From assembly GCF_008370325.1 (NCBI RefSeq), contig NZ_VNIP01000006.1, positions 620,001 through 684,000 on the forward strand: 64,000 bases of DNA, in the 5' to 3' direction. This document shows positions 9,273 through 16,716 of the stretch, piece by piece. Within the stretch, counting starts at the first letter, position 1; the number at the start of each line of letters is the position of its first letter. The stretch is from Martinezella tropici. Lineage in GTDB: Bacteria; Pseudomonadota; Alphaproteobacteria; Rhizobiales; Rhizobiaceae. The notes beneath the pieces were generated by a model that saw only the letters and a program-made list of their open reading frames with translations, ran no database searches and was not told the DNA's origin. A program made the translations under genes and the position numbers.

Positions 9273-9303
9273 CCGCCTGCGCGAAATTCGCGCGGGCGGT
9301 TTT
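9273..9303 (+). terminator. Strong hairpin with T tract in the 5' region of the cation transporter gene
   Basis: CCGCCTGCGCG (9273-9283) pairs with CGCGCGGGCGG (9289-9299; one G-U pair) around a 5-nt loop and is followed by TTTT. It begins only a few bases after the predicted promoter start. It can be read as a terminator for transcripts from further upstream, as a 5'-terminal stabilising stem, or as a regulated attenuator of the downstream gene. Confidence 0.6.
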
Positions 9304-9369
9304 GCATTTCAACGGCGCCTTTCTTGCAATTCATTCGCATGAGCAGGCGTGAAGACATCGGAGAAGGGC

Positions 9370-10284
9370 ATGAGCAGTCACGGAAACGATACGATCAGGC
9401 GGCTCGCCCTTTGGGGTATCCCTCTGTCGCTCGGCGTCATGGGACTGAAGATGCTGGCCTGGTGGCTGACGGGCTCGGTGGCGCTCCTGTCCGACGGGCT
9501 TGAATCGCTCGTCAATGTTGTCGCCGCCTTCATTGCCTTCTTCGTCATCCGCTACGCGCAGAAGCCGGCCGATCACGACCATCCCTTCGGGCACCACAAG
9601 GCGGAATATCTATCTGCCGTTACCGAGGGGGCGATGATCGTCGTCGCTGCTTTGATGATCGTGCAGGAAGCGGTCGGACATCTCGGCAATCCGCAGCCGA
9701 TGCAGGCGCCTGTACTCGGTCTCGCCATCAACTTCGTCGCCGGCGTCATCAACGGCGCCTGGGCGCTGACCTTGATCCGAGCCGGAAGGACGCACCGCTC
9801 GCCGGCACTGACGGCGGACGGTCAGCACATCATGTCCGATGTCTATACCTCCATCGGCGTGCTGATCGGCCTGTTGCTGGCGCTCGGCACCGGCCAGCCG
9901 ATCTTCGACCCCGTGCTTGCCATTCTCGTCGCCATCAACATTCTCTACCAGGGCTGGAAGGTCATCTCCAGTTCCATCGACGGACTTATGGACAAGGCTG
10001 TACTGCCGGAGGAAGAGGAGACCATCAAGGATGCGATCGCCAAGAATGCCGAGGGGTCGCTTGGCGTTCATGATCTGAAGACGCGCAGGGCAGGTGCTGT
10101 GACATTCGTCGATTTTCACATGGTCGTGCCCGCCGCCATGCCGGTGCGCGATGCGCATCGCATCTGCGACCGCCTTGAAGATGCCATACGGGCGATCCAT
10201 GCGGGCGCCGAAATAACCATTCATGTGGAGCCGGAGGGCGAGAAAGCCCATGGTATCCGCGTCAAAGTGATCAAGGAGACCTGA
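9370..10284 (+). CDS. Cation diffusion facilitator (CDF) family transporter
   Basis: This 304-aa inner-membrane protein has about six hydrophobic segments in its first 210 residues and a cytoplasmic C-terminal domain, the CDF plan. The metal-site block [15 protein letters not shown] and the [11 protein letters not shown] segment of TM2 resemble FieF-like transporters, which export Zn2+, Fe2+, Mn2+ or Cd2+ against protons. The ATG at 9370 has GGAG 6 nt upstream; a GTG at 9349 would add seven residues. queF follows after one base, so the two genes are probably cotranscribed. The upstream hairpin may modulate expression. The metal cannot be settled from sequence. Confidence 0.9.
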   Translation: MSSHGNDTIRRLALWGIPLSLGVMGLKMLAWWLTGSVALLSDGLESLVNVVAAFIAFFVIRYAQKPADHDHPFGHHKAEYLSAVTEGAMIVVAALMIVQEAVGHLGNPQPMQAPVLGLAINFVAGVINGAWALTLIRAGRTHRSPALTADGQHIMSDVYTSIGVLIGLLLALGTGQPIFDPVLAILVAINILYQGWKVISSSIDGLMDKAVLPEEEETIKDAIAKNAEGSLGVHDLKTRRAGAVTFVDFHMVVPAAMPVRDAHRICDRLEDAIRAIHAGAEITIHVEPEGEKAHGIRVKVIKET

Positions 10285-10285
10285 G

Positions 10286-10750
10286 ATGCCAAAGACCGAT
10301 GTATCCGGCCTGTCGATGCTCGGCAACCAGACGGAAACGGCCACCAATCCGGAAGAGGCCGTTCTGGAGAAGGTGCCGTCCGGCCATGCCGGCACCGATT
10401 ATGTCGTGCGCTTTACGGCGCCCGAATTCACCTCGCTCTGCCCGATGACGGGACAGCCGGATTTCGCCCATATCGTCATTGACTATATTCCGAACGAATG
10501 GCTGGTCGAATCGAAGTCGCTGAAGCTCTTCCTGCATTCCTTCCGCAATCACGGCGCATTCCACGAGGATTGTTCGATCTATATTGCTAAGCGCCTGGTG
10601 GATCTGCTGCAGCCGAAGTGGCTGCGCATCGGTGCCTACTGGTATCCGCGCGGCGGCATTCCGATCGACGTTTTCTGGCAGACCGGCAAGCCGCCGGAAG
10701 GCGTTTGGCTGCCGGACCAGGGCGTTCAGCCCTATCGCGGCCGAGGCTGA
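10286..10750 (+). CDS. queF: NADPH-dependent 7-cyano-7-deazaguanine reductase
   Basis: This 154-aa protein is a single-domain (YkvM-type) QueF, which reduces preQ0 to preQ1 in queuosine tRNA modification. The catalytic Cys52 lies in [12 protein letters not shown] with Asp59. The QueF signature ESKSLKLF spans residues 75-82 and the HGAFHED segment carries His93/Glu94. All are intact. It follows the cation transporter gene by one base and ends just before a bidirectional terminator. The other queuosine genes (queCDE, tgt, queA) are not in the window. No preQ1 riboswitch was recognised upstream. Confidence 0.96.
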   Translation: MPKTDVSGLSMLGNQTETATNPEEAVLEKVPSGHAGTDYVVRFTAPEFTSLCPMTGQPDFAHIVIDYIPNEWLVESKSLKLFLHSFRNHGAFHEDCSIYIAKRLVDLLQPKWLRIGAYWYPRGGIPIDVFWQTGKPPEGVWLPDQGVQPYRGRG

Positions 10751-10761
10751 ATGAAAAAGCC

Positions 10762-10787
10762 GCCGCCATCCGGAGATGGCGGCTTTT
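10762..10787. terminator. Bidirectional terminator between queF and DUF2076 gene
   Basis: GCCGCCATC (10762-10770), loop CGGA, GATGGCGGC (10775-10783), then TTTT. The plus side serves queF. The complementary side carries a run of five A before the stem (10754-10758), so it can also terminate the minus-strand gene at 10813. Confidence 0.85.
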
Positions 10788-10812
10788 CTGCTAGATGCGA
10801 TGAGACTGCGGC

Positions 10813-11625
10813 TCAGGCAAACGAGTTGTCGTCGCCATTGTCATAGGACGAGTCATCATAATCGTCGTCCTGAGCGTCTTGGGCAGCATCCTGGGCGTAA
10901 TCGGCCGCGCTCTGATCATTCTGATCGCTATTATCGTCATTGCCGAAATAGTTGTTGTTGATGATCGTCTCCTGCACCGGCTGTTCGGCTGCGTTGGCTG
11001 CCGTGCCCCCGAAGAGGCCGCTGCCGGCATTGCCGCCGAAAAGGCCGCCGCCAGTGCCGCCCAGATGCGGGCTGAAGAGGCTGGAAAGTGATTCCGCCAG
11101 CATCACGCCACCGGCGACGCCGGCCGCCGTGCCAAGCGCACCACGCAGGAAGCTGCCGCCGGCCGAAGGTGCGCCTGCCTGCTGGCTCCACGGGCCTGAC
11201 GGCTGCGGTTGCGGCTGGCCGGCCCAGGGGCCAGGCTGCGGCGCATTGCGGGCATAGTCGTCATAAAGGCGGCCCTGCTGCTGCGGATTGCCGCCCTGCG
11301 GTGCGGCGGCGCGTTGCTGCTGGCCGCCACCGAAAAGCGAGCCGATCCCGCCAAGGAAACCGCCGCTCTGGCCCGGCTGGTGATTATCGGCGCCCTGCTG
11401 CTCGAGCTCGTGTACGCGCGCCTCGAGCTGCTGGATGCGATCGGCCGCAGCCTTCATGCCCTGTTCCTGCATGATGACGGCCTGTGCCAGGAAATAGGGC
11501 GCATAGGGCTGGTCGCGGACCGACTGGTTGATGAAGGCCTCGGCATCGGCATCGCGCTGGGTATTGGATGCGGTACGCACGCGATCGAAGAGAGAGGTGA
11601 GCAGTTGACGTTCTTCAGGCGACAT
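10813..11625 (-). CDS. DUF2076 domain protein
   Basis: The chosen start (11625) has AAGGAGG 5 nt upstream and begins MSPEERQLLTSLFDRVR, the usual N-terminus of DUF2076 proteins; a longer frame to 11721 has no such support. The 270-aa product has a helical N-terminal domain with a coiled segment (RIQQLEARVHELEQQ, residues about 62-78), then low-complexity Gly/Gln/Pro-rich sequence, a Gly/Ala-rich hydrophobic stretch (GGSFLRGALGTAAGVAGGVMLAESL) and an acidic Asp/Asn-rich tail. The family has been described as periplasmic or envelope-associated in proteobacteria but has no assigned role. It converges with queF across a shared terminator. Confidence 0.8.
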   Translation of the reverse strand: MSPEERQLLTSLFDRVRTASNTQRDADAEAFINQSVRDQPYAPYFLAQAVIMQEQGMKAAADRIQQLEARVHELEQQGADNHQPGQSGGFLGGIGSLFGGGQQQRAAAPQGGNPQQQGRLYDDYARNAPQPGPWAGQPQPQPSGPWSQQAGAPSAGGSFLRGALGTAAGVAGGVMLAESLSSLFSPHLGGTGGGLFGGNAGSGLFGGTAANAAEQPVQETIINNNYFGNDDNSDQNDQSAADYAQDAAQDAQDDDYDDSSYDNGDDNSFA

Positions 11626-11857
11626 GATGGCCTCCTTGGCTATCTGTTGCTGTAAATTCTGGGCGCGATCCTCGACCGCGCTGATCTGACGTAGGAACCA
11701 ATCTCGGCTTTTCAAAGCCATTCAAGTTACATTTCGGTAATCCGCAACCATAACGCCAGGTTCCGATGTGCTATTCCCGCCTTGTCTTTTTCCGGCATTG
11801 TTTTACGCATTGAGTCGCACTATGTGCGGTGAACGACGCATCATGCTGGAGAGTTGA

Positions 11858-12445
11858 ATGAACGACGAAGACGAACAGGAAGACAAGAAGACCGAGCTGC
11901 CGTTGGGCAAGGACGCGGAGGCGAATCTTTTCAAGTCGCGTTCGATCTTCATCTATGGCGGCATCACGCAGGAACTGGCGCAGAAGGTCTGCTCGCAGCT
12001 CGTTGCCCTTGCCGCCGCCAGCGACGAGGACATCCGCATCTATGTGAATTCGCCCGGCGGCCACGTCGAGTCAGGCGATTCCATCCATGACATGATCAAG
12101 TTCATCAAGCCGAAGGTCTGGATGATCGGCACGGGCTGGGTCGCTTCCGCCGGTGCGCTGATCTATGTCTCCGCTCCGAAAGAGCGCCGAATTTGCCTGC
12201 CGAACACGCGCTTCCTGCTGCACCAACCGTCCGGCGGCACGCGCGGCATGGCCTCCGACATCGAAATCCAGGCACGCGAGATCATCAAGATGAACGAGCG
12301 CCTGAACAAGATCTTCTCGGAAGCTACCGGCCAGCCGCTCGAAAAGATCACCAAGGACACGGACCGCGACTACTGGCTCTCCGCCGAGGAAGCCAAAGCC
12401 TATGGTCTGGTCTCGCGCATCGTGACCTCGCAGGCGGACATCTGA
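11858..12445 (+). CDS. clpP: ATP-dependent Clp protease proteolytic subunit, ClpP paralogue
   Basis: This 195-aa serine protease subunit has the ClpP catalytic triad: Ser97 in GWVASAGAL, His122 in LLHQPSGG and Asp171 in [12 protein letters not shown]. The handle region at about residues 130-150 and the NSPGGHV block are conserved. ClpP forms two stacked heptamers working with ClpX or ClpA. Rhizobia carry several clpP copies; this one stands alone with no clpX or tig beside it and has a shorter, acidic N-terminus without a clear propeptide. It is therefore likely an accessory copy (clpP3-like, an inference). A terminator follows at 12478. Confidence 0.93.
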   Translation: MNDEDEQEDKKTELPLGKDAEANLFKSRSIFIYGGITQELAQKVCSQLVALAAASDEDIRIYVNSPGGHVESGDSIHDMIKFIKPKVWMIGTGWVASAGALIYVSAPKERRICLPNTRFLLHQPSGGTRGMASDIEIQAREIIKMNERLNKIFSEATGQPLEKITKDTDRDYWLSAEEAKAYGLVSRIVTSQADI

Positions 12446-12477
12446 TCCAACGCGGGTTTTGCTTGATCGAATTTAGC

Positions 12478-12513
12478 GCCCTCGCTTGCCGAAAGGCAGG
12501 CGAGGGCTTTGTT
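12478..12513 (+). terminator. Terminator after clpP
   Basis: GCCCTCGC (12478-12485) and GCGAGGGC (12500-12507) form the outer stem; TGCC-GAAA-GGCA forms the inner stem and tetraloop; TTTGTTTT follows. Confidence 0.85.
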
Positions 12514-12667
12514 TTGAGATGACGGGATTCGTTCGCTTCGACCGAAGAGAAAGAGCTGGCGGCGGGAGAGTCGCCGCCAGCCTTCGCCACCAGGAGATTG
12601 CAACGTTTCCGGGGCGGCGAATTGGGGGGCTCGAGCTGCGAACCCTGCGGAGTTTGCCGACCGTCGC

Positions 12668-13051
12668 CTAAGCGGTGATCTCGACCGGCGTTCCATCCGG
12701 CATCGTGATGACTGCCTCGTAGAAGCCGTCGCCTGTCGTGCGGGGCGCGGATTTCAGGCAGCCATCCGCCCGGCATCGCTCGGCCAGTGCATCGACGGAT
12801 GCCCGATCTCCAAGCGACACGGCGATATGATCCCAGCCGATGCGCTCATTCTGCTTGTCGGCGGCAAGCCAGGGGCCGGTCATCAGTTCGATCTGATCGC
12901 CACTCCCGGCCAGATGGACGAAACGGGAGATGAAGCCCGGGCGGCGCAGGCTTTGATAGGGTTCGCCGACGGTCGCGCCGAAATAGGTCTTCCAGAAATC
13001 GGCTGTAGCATCGAGGTCACGCGTCCATAGAGCGGTATGAGCGATGCGCAT
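12668..13051 (-). CDS. VOC family (glyoxalase-like) protein
   Basis: Starting at ATG 13051 (preceded by GGGAGAGG) the product is 127 residues, one vicinal-oxygen-chelate domain: MRIAHTALWTRDLDATADFWKTYFGA at the N-terminus, IELMTGPW and GWDHIAVSLGD in the middle, and GDGFYEAVITMPDGTPVEI at the end. Metal ligand candidates are His5, the Glu of QIELM, His of WDHIAV and the final Glu, as in glyoxalase I-like enzymes. The first 35 bp overlap the end of the upstream MFS gene, so translation is probably coupled. With DeoR and MFS genes it forms a three-gene minus-strand operon. The substrate is unknown. Confidence 0.82.
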   Translation of the reverse strand: MRIAHTALWTRDLDATADFWKTYFGATVGEPYQSLRRPGFISRFVHLAGSGDQIELMTGPWLAADKQNERIGWDHIAVSLGDRASVDALAERCRADGCLKSAPRTTGDGFYEAVITMPDGTPVEITA

Positions 13052-14201
13052 CTGCCTCTCCCTGTTCCTGATTGCGGGTAACGATGCCGGCGCAGAGGGG
13101 TGCGACACAAAGCAATAGAGCGAGCATCCAGAAGGCGCCGGGCAGGCCAAGATGATCCGCCGCGAAACCGACGCCGGCGGGTCCGACGAGCACGCCGGCA
13201 TATCCCGTCATGGTGATGGCTGCGACGGCAAGGCCCGCCGGCATGACCTTTTGCGCGCCGCCCTTGCGAAAGAGCACCGGCACGATGTTGGCGGCGCCAA
13301 GACCGATCAGCAGGAAACCGCTCATGGCAAGGATCGTGATCGGGCTGAGGAGGAGGATGACAAAGCCGGCCACCGCGACGATGCCGCCCCACAGCATGAC
13401 CGCCCTGTCTCCGATCCTTGCGGTAATGGCATCGCCACTCAGGCGGCCCGCCGTCATCGCAATCGCAAACAGCATGTACCCGAGGCCGCCATGGCTCGTA
13501 TCGACTTGGCTCTGCGTGGTGAGCAGCAAGGCGCTCCAATCGAGGATCGCGCCTTCGACGAGGAAGGTGATTGCTGCCAGCGCAGCCAACAGCAGCACGA
13601 AGCCGCGTGGCATGACGAAAAGCGGCGCGTCCTCCGCTGGGACGGTCCGCAGCAGCCGTGGCCATGCGACGATCATGGCGACGACCATCACGGCCGAGCT
13701 TAGAAGCGTGGCGGCGAGGGGGCCGGCCTTGATCGACAGCAATAGCGTGACGAGCAGGGAGCCGATGAAGCCGCCGATGCTGAAGAGCGCATGGAAGCCG
13801 GACATCAGCGGCCGGTCCGCGCCTTTTTCTACCTCGACGGCGTGGATGTTCATGGCAACGTCGAGTGATCCCAAGCAGGCGCCGAAGGCCGCCAGCGCGA
13901 TGCCGAGCGTGAACGGCGTGCCGGCCACGGCCAGTGTCGGCAAAGTGAGCGCGAGGCCGAGGCCGCTGGCGATGATGATCGGCTTGCTGCCATATCGCGC
14001 GCTCAGCATGCCGGTCGCCAGCATCGCCGCCACCGAGCCCAGGCCGAGGCAAAGCAGCAGCATGCCCAGCACGCCGTCATCGACCCCGAGGCGAGCCTTG
14101 GCGAATGGGACGAGCGGAGCCCAGCAGGCGAGGGCAAAACCCCCGACCAGAAAAGCAAGTCGTGTTGCCAGCCGGGTTTCCGGCCGATCCGTGGATTGCA
14201 T
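13017..14201 (-). CDS. MFS transporter
   Basis: The 394-aa protein has about twelve hydrophobic segments and the pattern of the major facilitator superfamily. In the first half are FALACWAPLVPFAKARLGVDDGVLG and the loop ARYGSKPII; in the second half GLGAANIVPVLFRKGG. It resembles the subgroup of fucose permease/YbjJ-like exporters found next to DeoR regulators. It lies between the DeoR regulator (23 bp upstream) and the VOC gene, which it overlaps. It may move the substrate that the VOC enzyme or DeoR effector relates to, probably a sugar-like or small organic compound; this is inference. Confidence 0.88.
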   Translation of the reverse strand: MQSTDRPETRLATRLAFLVGGFALACWAPLVPFAKARLGVDDGVLGMLLLCLGLGSVAAMLATGMLSARYGSKPIIIASGLGLALTLPTLAVAGTPFTLGIALAAFGACLGSLDVAMNIHAVEVEKGADRPLMSGFHALFSIGGFIGSLLVTLLLSIKAGPLAATLLSSAVMVVAMIVAWPRLLRTVPAEDAPLFVMPRGFVLLLAALAAITFLVEGAILDWSALLLTTQSQVDTSHGGLGYMLFAIAMTAGRLSGDAITARIGDRAVMLWGGIVAVAGFVILLLSPITILAMSGFLLIGLGAANIVPVLFRKGGAQKVMPAGLAVAAITMTGYAGVLVGPAGVGFAADHLGLPGAFWMLALLLCVAPLCAGIVTRNQEQGEADAHRSYRSMDA

Positions 14202-14223
14202 GGTTATTCCTTGTCTTTCGAGA

Positions 14224-15009
14224 TCAGGAGGATGAGGTGACGTTGCTCGCCTTCACGAGCGAGAAGCCAGCTTCGACGGCCGCTTTCTCGTCATCGGCAG
14301 GCAGATCGTCCTCGACAACAAGCCAATCGATATCGCCAGCGCCGCCGATCCGGTGCGGCGCGCGTTCGTGAAACTTCTCCGAGGTAATCAATGCGATGCG
14401 AGCCGCGCTTCTCTTGAGGAGCGTCCGTTTGAAGATCGCGTCCGCATGTTCGTACACGCTGATGCCGTTTCTTGCGGAAACGGCGCAGACACCCAGGAAG
14501 CAGCGGTCGATGTTCATGGCTTCGATGGCCGCGACCGCGGATGCATCGACGCTGCCGCCGACGACGGGATCGACCGCGCCGCCGATCAGAACGAGCGGAA
14601 TATCGCCGCGTTTCATGACGGCGCTGGCGATATCGATGGAATTCGTCGCGATGGTCGCTCCCAGGTCCTTCGGCAGAAGATCGACCATTGCGAGATTGGT
14701 GCTGCCGCTGTCGAGAAACAGGAATTCGCCCGGCTCGATCATCGCGACGGCCGCCTGCGCCAGCACTCTTTTGCGGTCGGATGCCTGTCCGATCCGGTCA
14801 GAGATAGGCCGCGAGGACGTCAGAAGGGGAAGGGCGCCGCCATAAACGCGCCGGCATTTGCCCTCGGCGGCAAGCGCTCGAAGATCCCGGCGCACGGCAT
14901 CTTCGGACACGTTGAACTCGACAGCCAACGATGCGGCGATGATTTGCCGCCCCTCTGCAAGCCGTGCTTCGATGACATCCCGGCGGGACAATGGGAGTGA
15001 ATTGCTCAT
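14224..15009 (-). CDS. DeoR-family transcriptional regulator
   Basis: The product (261 aa from ATG 15009) has an N-terminal DeoR helix-turn-helix (SRRDVIEARLAEGRQIIAASL, then FNVSEDAVRRDLRALAAEGK and RRVYGGALPL) and a DeoRC sugar-phosphate-sensing domain (DSGSTNLAMVDLLP, VLIGGAVDPVVGGSVDASAV, DRCFLGVCAVSARNGISVY). Such regulators usually repress carbohydrate genes until bound by a phosphorylated sugar. The start is chosen because a promoter (TTGACT-17 bp-TAATAC at 15044-15016) predicts transcription beginning at this ATG, implying a leaderless message. Operator-like inverted repeats overlap the promoter, suggesting autoregulation. It heads the DeoR-MFS-VOC operon. Confidence 0.9.
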   Translation of the reverse strand: MSNSLPLSRRDVIEARLAEGRQIIAASLAVEFNVSEDAVRRDLRALAAEGKCRRVYGGALPLLTSSRPISDRIGQASDRKRVLAQAAVAMIEPGEFLFLDSGSTNLAMVDLLPKDLGATIATNSIDIASAVMKRGDIPLVLIGGAVDPVVGGSVDASAVAAIEAMNIDRCFLGVCAVSARNGISVYEHADAIFKRTLLKRSAARIALITSEKFHERAPHRIGGAGDIDWLVVEDDLPADDEKAAVEAGFSLVKASNVTSSS

Positions 15010-15015
15010 AATCAT

Positions 15016-15044
15016 GTATTAACGTGCATAAATAAGAGAGTCAA
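15016..15044 (-). promoter_or_regulatory. Predicted promoter of the deoR operon
   Basis: On the minus strand TTGACT (15044-15039), 17 bp, TAATAC (15021-15016). The start would fall near 15009, at the ATG of the DeoR protein. Confidence 0.6.
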
Positions 15045-15061
15045 TTTGCACATTTATACAC
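15024..15061. promoter_or_regulatory. Inverted repeat, candidate DeoR operator
   Basis: GTGCATAAAT (15024-15033) and ATTTATACAC (15052-15061) are inverted copies differing at one position. One lies in the promoter spacer of deoR and the other just upstream of its -35. A second perfect palindrome, CACGATT-TG-AATCGTG, overlaps it at 15059-15074 nearer to the divergent transporter gene. Confidence 0.55.
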
Positions 15062-15203
15062 GATTTGAATCGTGCTCGACATATATGGCGATCGATTCGA
15101 CCTTGCGACGTCATTTCGCCCGAAAACTGCACTTGCACGTCCCATGCTTGTGATGCTCCATGCGCGCTCAATCGATCCTCGCGCGCCCCGGGTCTCCGCC
15201 GCC

Positions 15204-16388
15204 ATGCTCAAAGATTTTTCCATCCAAAGCCTGTTCATGGGATGCCTCACGGCCTTTGTCGGCTTTGCCAGTTCCTTCGCGGTTGTCTTCCACGGCCTGC
15301 AGGTCGTGGGTGCCACGGACGCCCAGGCGGCATCGGGGCTGACAGCGCTTTCGGTCGCCATGGGTGTTTGCGCCATCGTGCTCAGCATGGTGACGAGATT
15401 GCCCATCAGCATTGCCTGGTCGACGCCGGGAGCCGCACTGCTCGCCAGTGCAGGGGCGATCGAGGGCGGCTTTCCGGCGGCTATCGGTGCGTTCTTCATC
15501 TGCGGTCTGTTGATCGTCATTGCCGGGCTGTTCCGGCCTTTTGGACGAGCGGTGGCCTCGATCCCAGCGCCGCTTGCCAACGCCATGCTGGCGGGTGTCC
15601 TGCTCGGCCTTTGCTTCGCGCCAGTCAAGGCGATCGCCTTCAATCCTGCCTTCGGCTTGCCAATCATCCTTGCCTGGATCGTCGTTGGCTCGTTCAAGCG
15701 GCTTTGGGCTGTGCCGGCGGCACTTGCCGCCTTTGCGCTGGTGCTGGCCTTCGGCGTCAAGATACCGGACGGCGCGTTCGCGTCGCTGGAACAATCGCTG
15801 CTGCCGACGGTCGAATTCGTGAAGCCGGTCTTCACGCTTGCCGGCATCGTGTCCATTGCGCTGCCGCTGTTCATCGTGACGATGGCGTCGCAGAACATTC
15901 CCGGTATCGCCGTGCTGAAGGTGCATGATTATGATCCGAAGCCGGGTCCGCTGTTTGCCGTGACAGGTGTTTTCTCGCTTCTTGCCGTTCCTTTTGGCGG
16001 CCACGCGGTCAATCTTGCAGCCATCACGGCCGCCATGTGCGCCGGACAGGATGCGCATGCCGATCCCAAGCGGCGCTATTGGGCGGCGATCGTCGCAGGA
16101 GCCGGTTATATCGTCTTCGGATTGCTGGCGAGCGCGGTGACGGCTTTCGTGGCGCTCGCGCCGCCTGTTCTCATCGAGGCGGTGGCCGGCCTGGCGCTTG
16201 TCGGCGCGCTGTCCAACTCTGCCTTGAACGCCTTCCAGCAGCCGGAATCCCGCGAAGCCGCCGCCATCACTTTTCTGGTGACCGCATCAGGCGTTTCCTT
16301 CGGCGGGATTTCCGGCGCTTTCTGGGGACTGATTGCCGGCGGATTGATGCTGGCGCTGTCGCGCGGCGTGCAGATGCTGAAGAAGTGA
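15204..16388 (+). CDS. BenE family transporter (benzoate/H+ symporter-like)
   Basis: From ATG 15204 the product is 394 residues, close to E. coli YdcO (391), and begins MLKDFSIQSLFMGCLTAFVGFASSFAVV, the usual N-terminus of the family. About eleven or twelve hydrophobic segments and the family blocks ITRLPISIAWSTPGAALLA-like (here TRLPISIAWSTPGAALL), MASQNIPGIAVLK and FGGHAVNLAAITAAMCAG are present. BenE proteins are predicted aromatic acid importers, but few have been tested. The frame is open upstream to 15072, without better start signals. The gene is divergent from the DeoR operon and may share its operator region. Confidence 0.87.
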   Translation: MLKDFSIQSLFMGCLTAFVGFASSFAVVFHGLQVVGATDAQAASGLTALSVAMGVCAIVLSMVTRLPISIAWSTPGAALLASAGAIEGGFPAAIGAFFICGLLIVIAGLFRPFGRAVASIPAPLANAMLAGVLLGLCFAPVKAIAFNPAFGLPIILAWIVVGSFKRLWAVPAALAAFALVLAFGVKIPDGAFASLEQSLLPTVEFVKPVFTLAGIVSIALPLFIVTMASQNIPGIAVLKVHDYDPKPGPLFAVTGVFSLLAVPFGGHAVNLAAITAAMCAGQDAHADPKRRYWAAIVAGAGYIVFGLLASAVTAFVALAPPVLIEAVAGLALVGALSNSALNAFQQPESREAAAITFLVTASGVSFGGISGAFWGLIAGGLMLALSRGVQMLKK

Positions 16389-16396
16389 GCAGGGGG

Positions 16397-16425
16397 TTGC
16401 TTCTTTTTGATCCGGCGGCTATAAG
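16397..16425 (+). promoter_or_regulatory. Predicted promoter of leu leader/leuA
   Basis: TTGCTT (16397-16402), 17 bp, TATAAG (16420-16425). Seven bases separate the -10 box from an ATG at 16433, so the transcript would begin at or next to this ATG, as predicted for trpL in the same window. Confidence 0.6.
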
Positions 16426-16432
16426 CGCGGCC

Positions 16433-16558
16433 ATGAAGCTGACAGGCGCAAAGATTTCTGAGCAGATTGCACGTGGGCGCATTGCCCTGCGTGACAATAC
16501 GCGCGCCCTTACTTCGCTTCTCCTCCTCGGCCTTACGCGCGGTTGCCGGGTCCTTTGA
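16433..16558 (+). CDS. leuL: Candidate leucine leader peptide upstream of leuA
   Basis: The 41-codon ORF begins with ATG at the predicted start site and has no Shine-Dalgarno. Its C-terminal part is ALTSLLLLGLTRGCRVL, with four consecutive leucine codons at 16517-16528 and two more close by, followed by TGA. The next gene is leuA. A CTCCTC pair of leucine codons (16523-16528) can pair with GAGGAG at 16557-16562, which otherwise forms a strong stem with CGCTCCTC at 16593-16600. This is the expected design of a leucine-sensing attenuator. It is longer than typical leader peptides, and the true start could be internal. Confidence 0.65.
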   Translation: MKLTGAKISEQIARGRIALRDNTRALTSLLLLGLTRGCRVL

Positions 16559-16600
16559 GGAGCGCCCGGCGGCCGAAAAGCCCGCTGGCCATCGCTCCTC
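16557..16600 (+). promoter_or_regulatory. leuA leader hairpin (attenuator candidate)
   Basis: GAGGAGCG (16557-16564) pairs with CGCTCCTC (16593-16600), and inside it CCGGCGG pairs with CCGCTGG. The left arm can instead pair with the leucine codons of the upstream ORF. No T tract follows, so termination may be Rho-dependent or control may act on translation; this could not be decided by eye. Confidence 0.5.
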
Positions 16601-16716
16601 GCGACTTACCCTAAAATCGACAGCATACCCGCAAAGGGTCCGCATTTATCATCGCCAAGCCGCATCCGATCGGCTAAGACGCGGGATAAAATGACGGGAA
16701 AGGAAGAGACGAGACC

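Noticed and set aside
10260..10286. preQ1 riboswitch before queF
   Set aside because: queF follows the cation transporter by one base, leaving no room for an aptamer, and none is seen further upstream.
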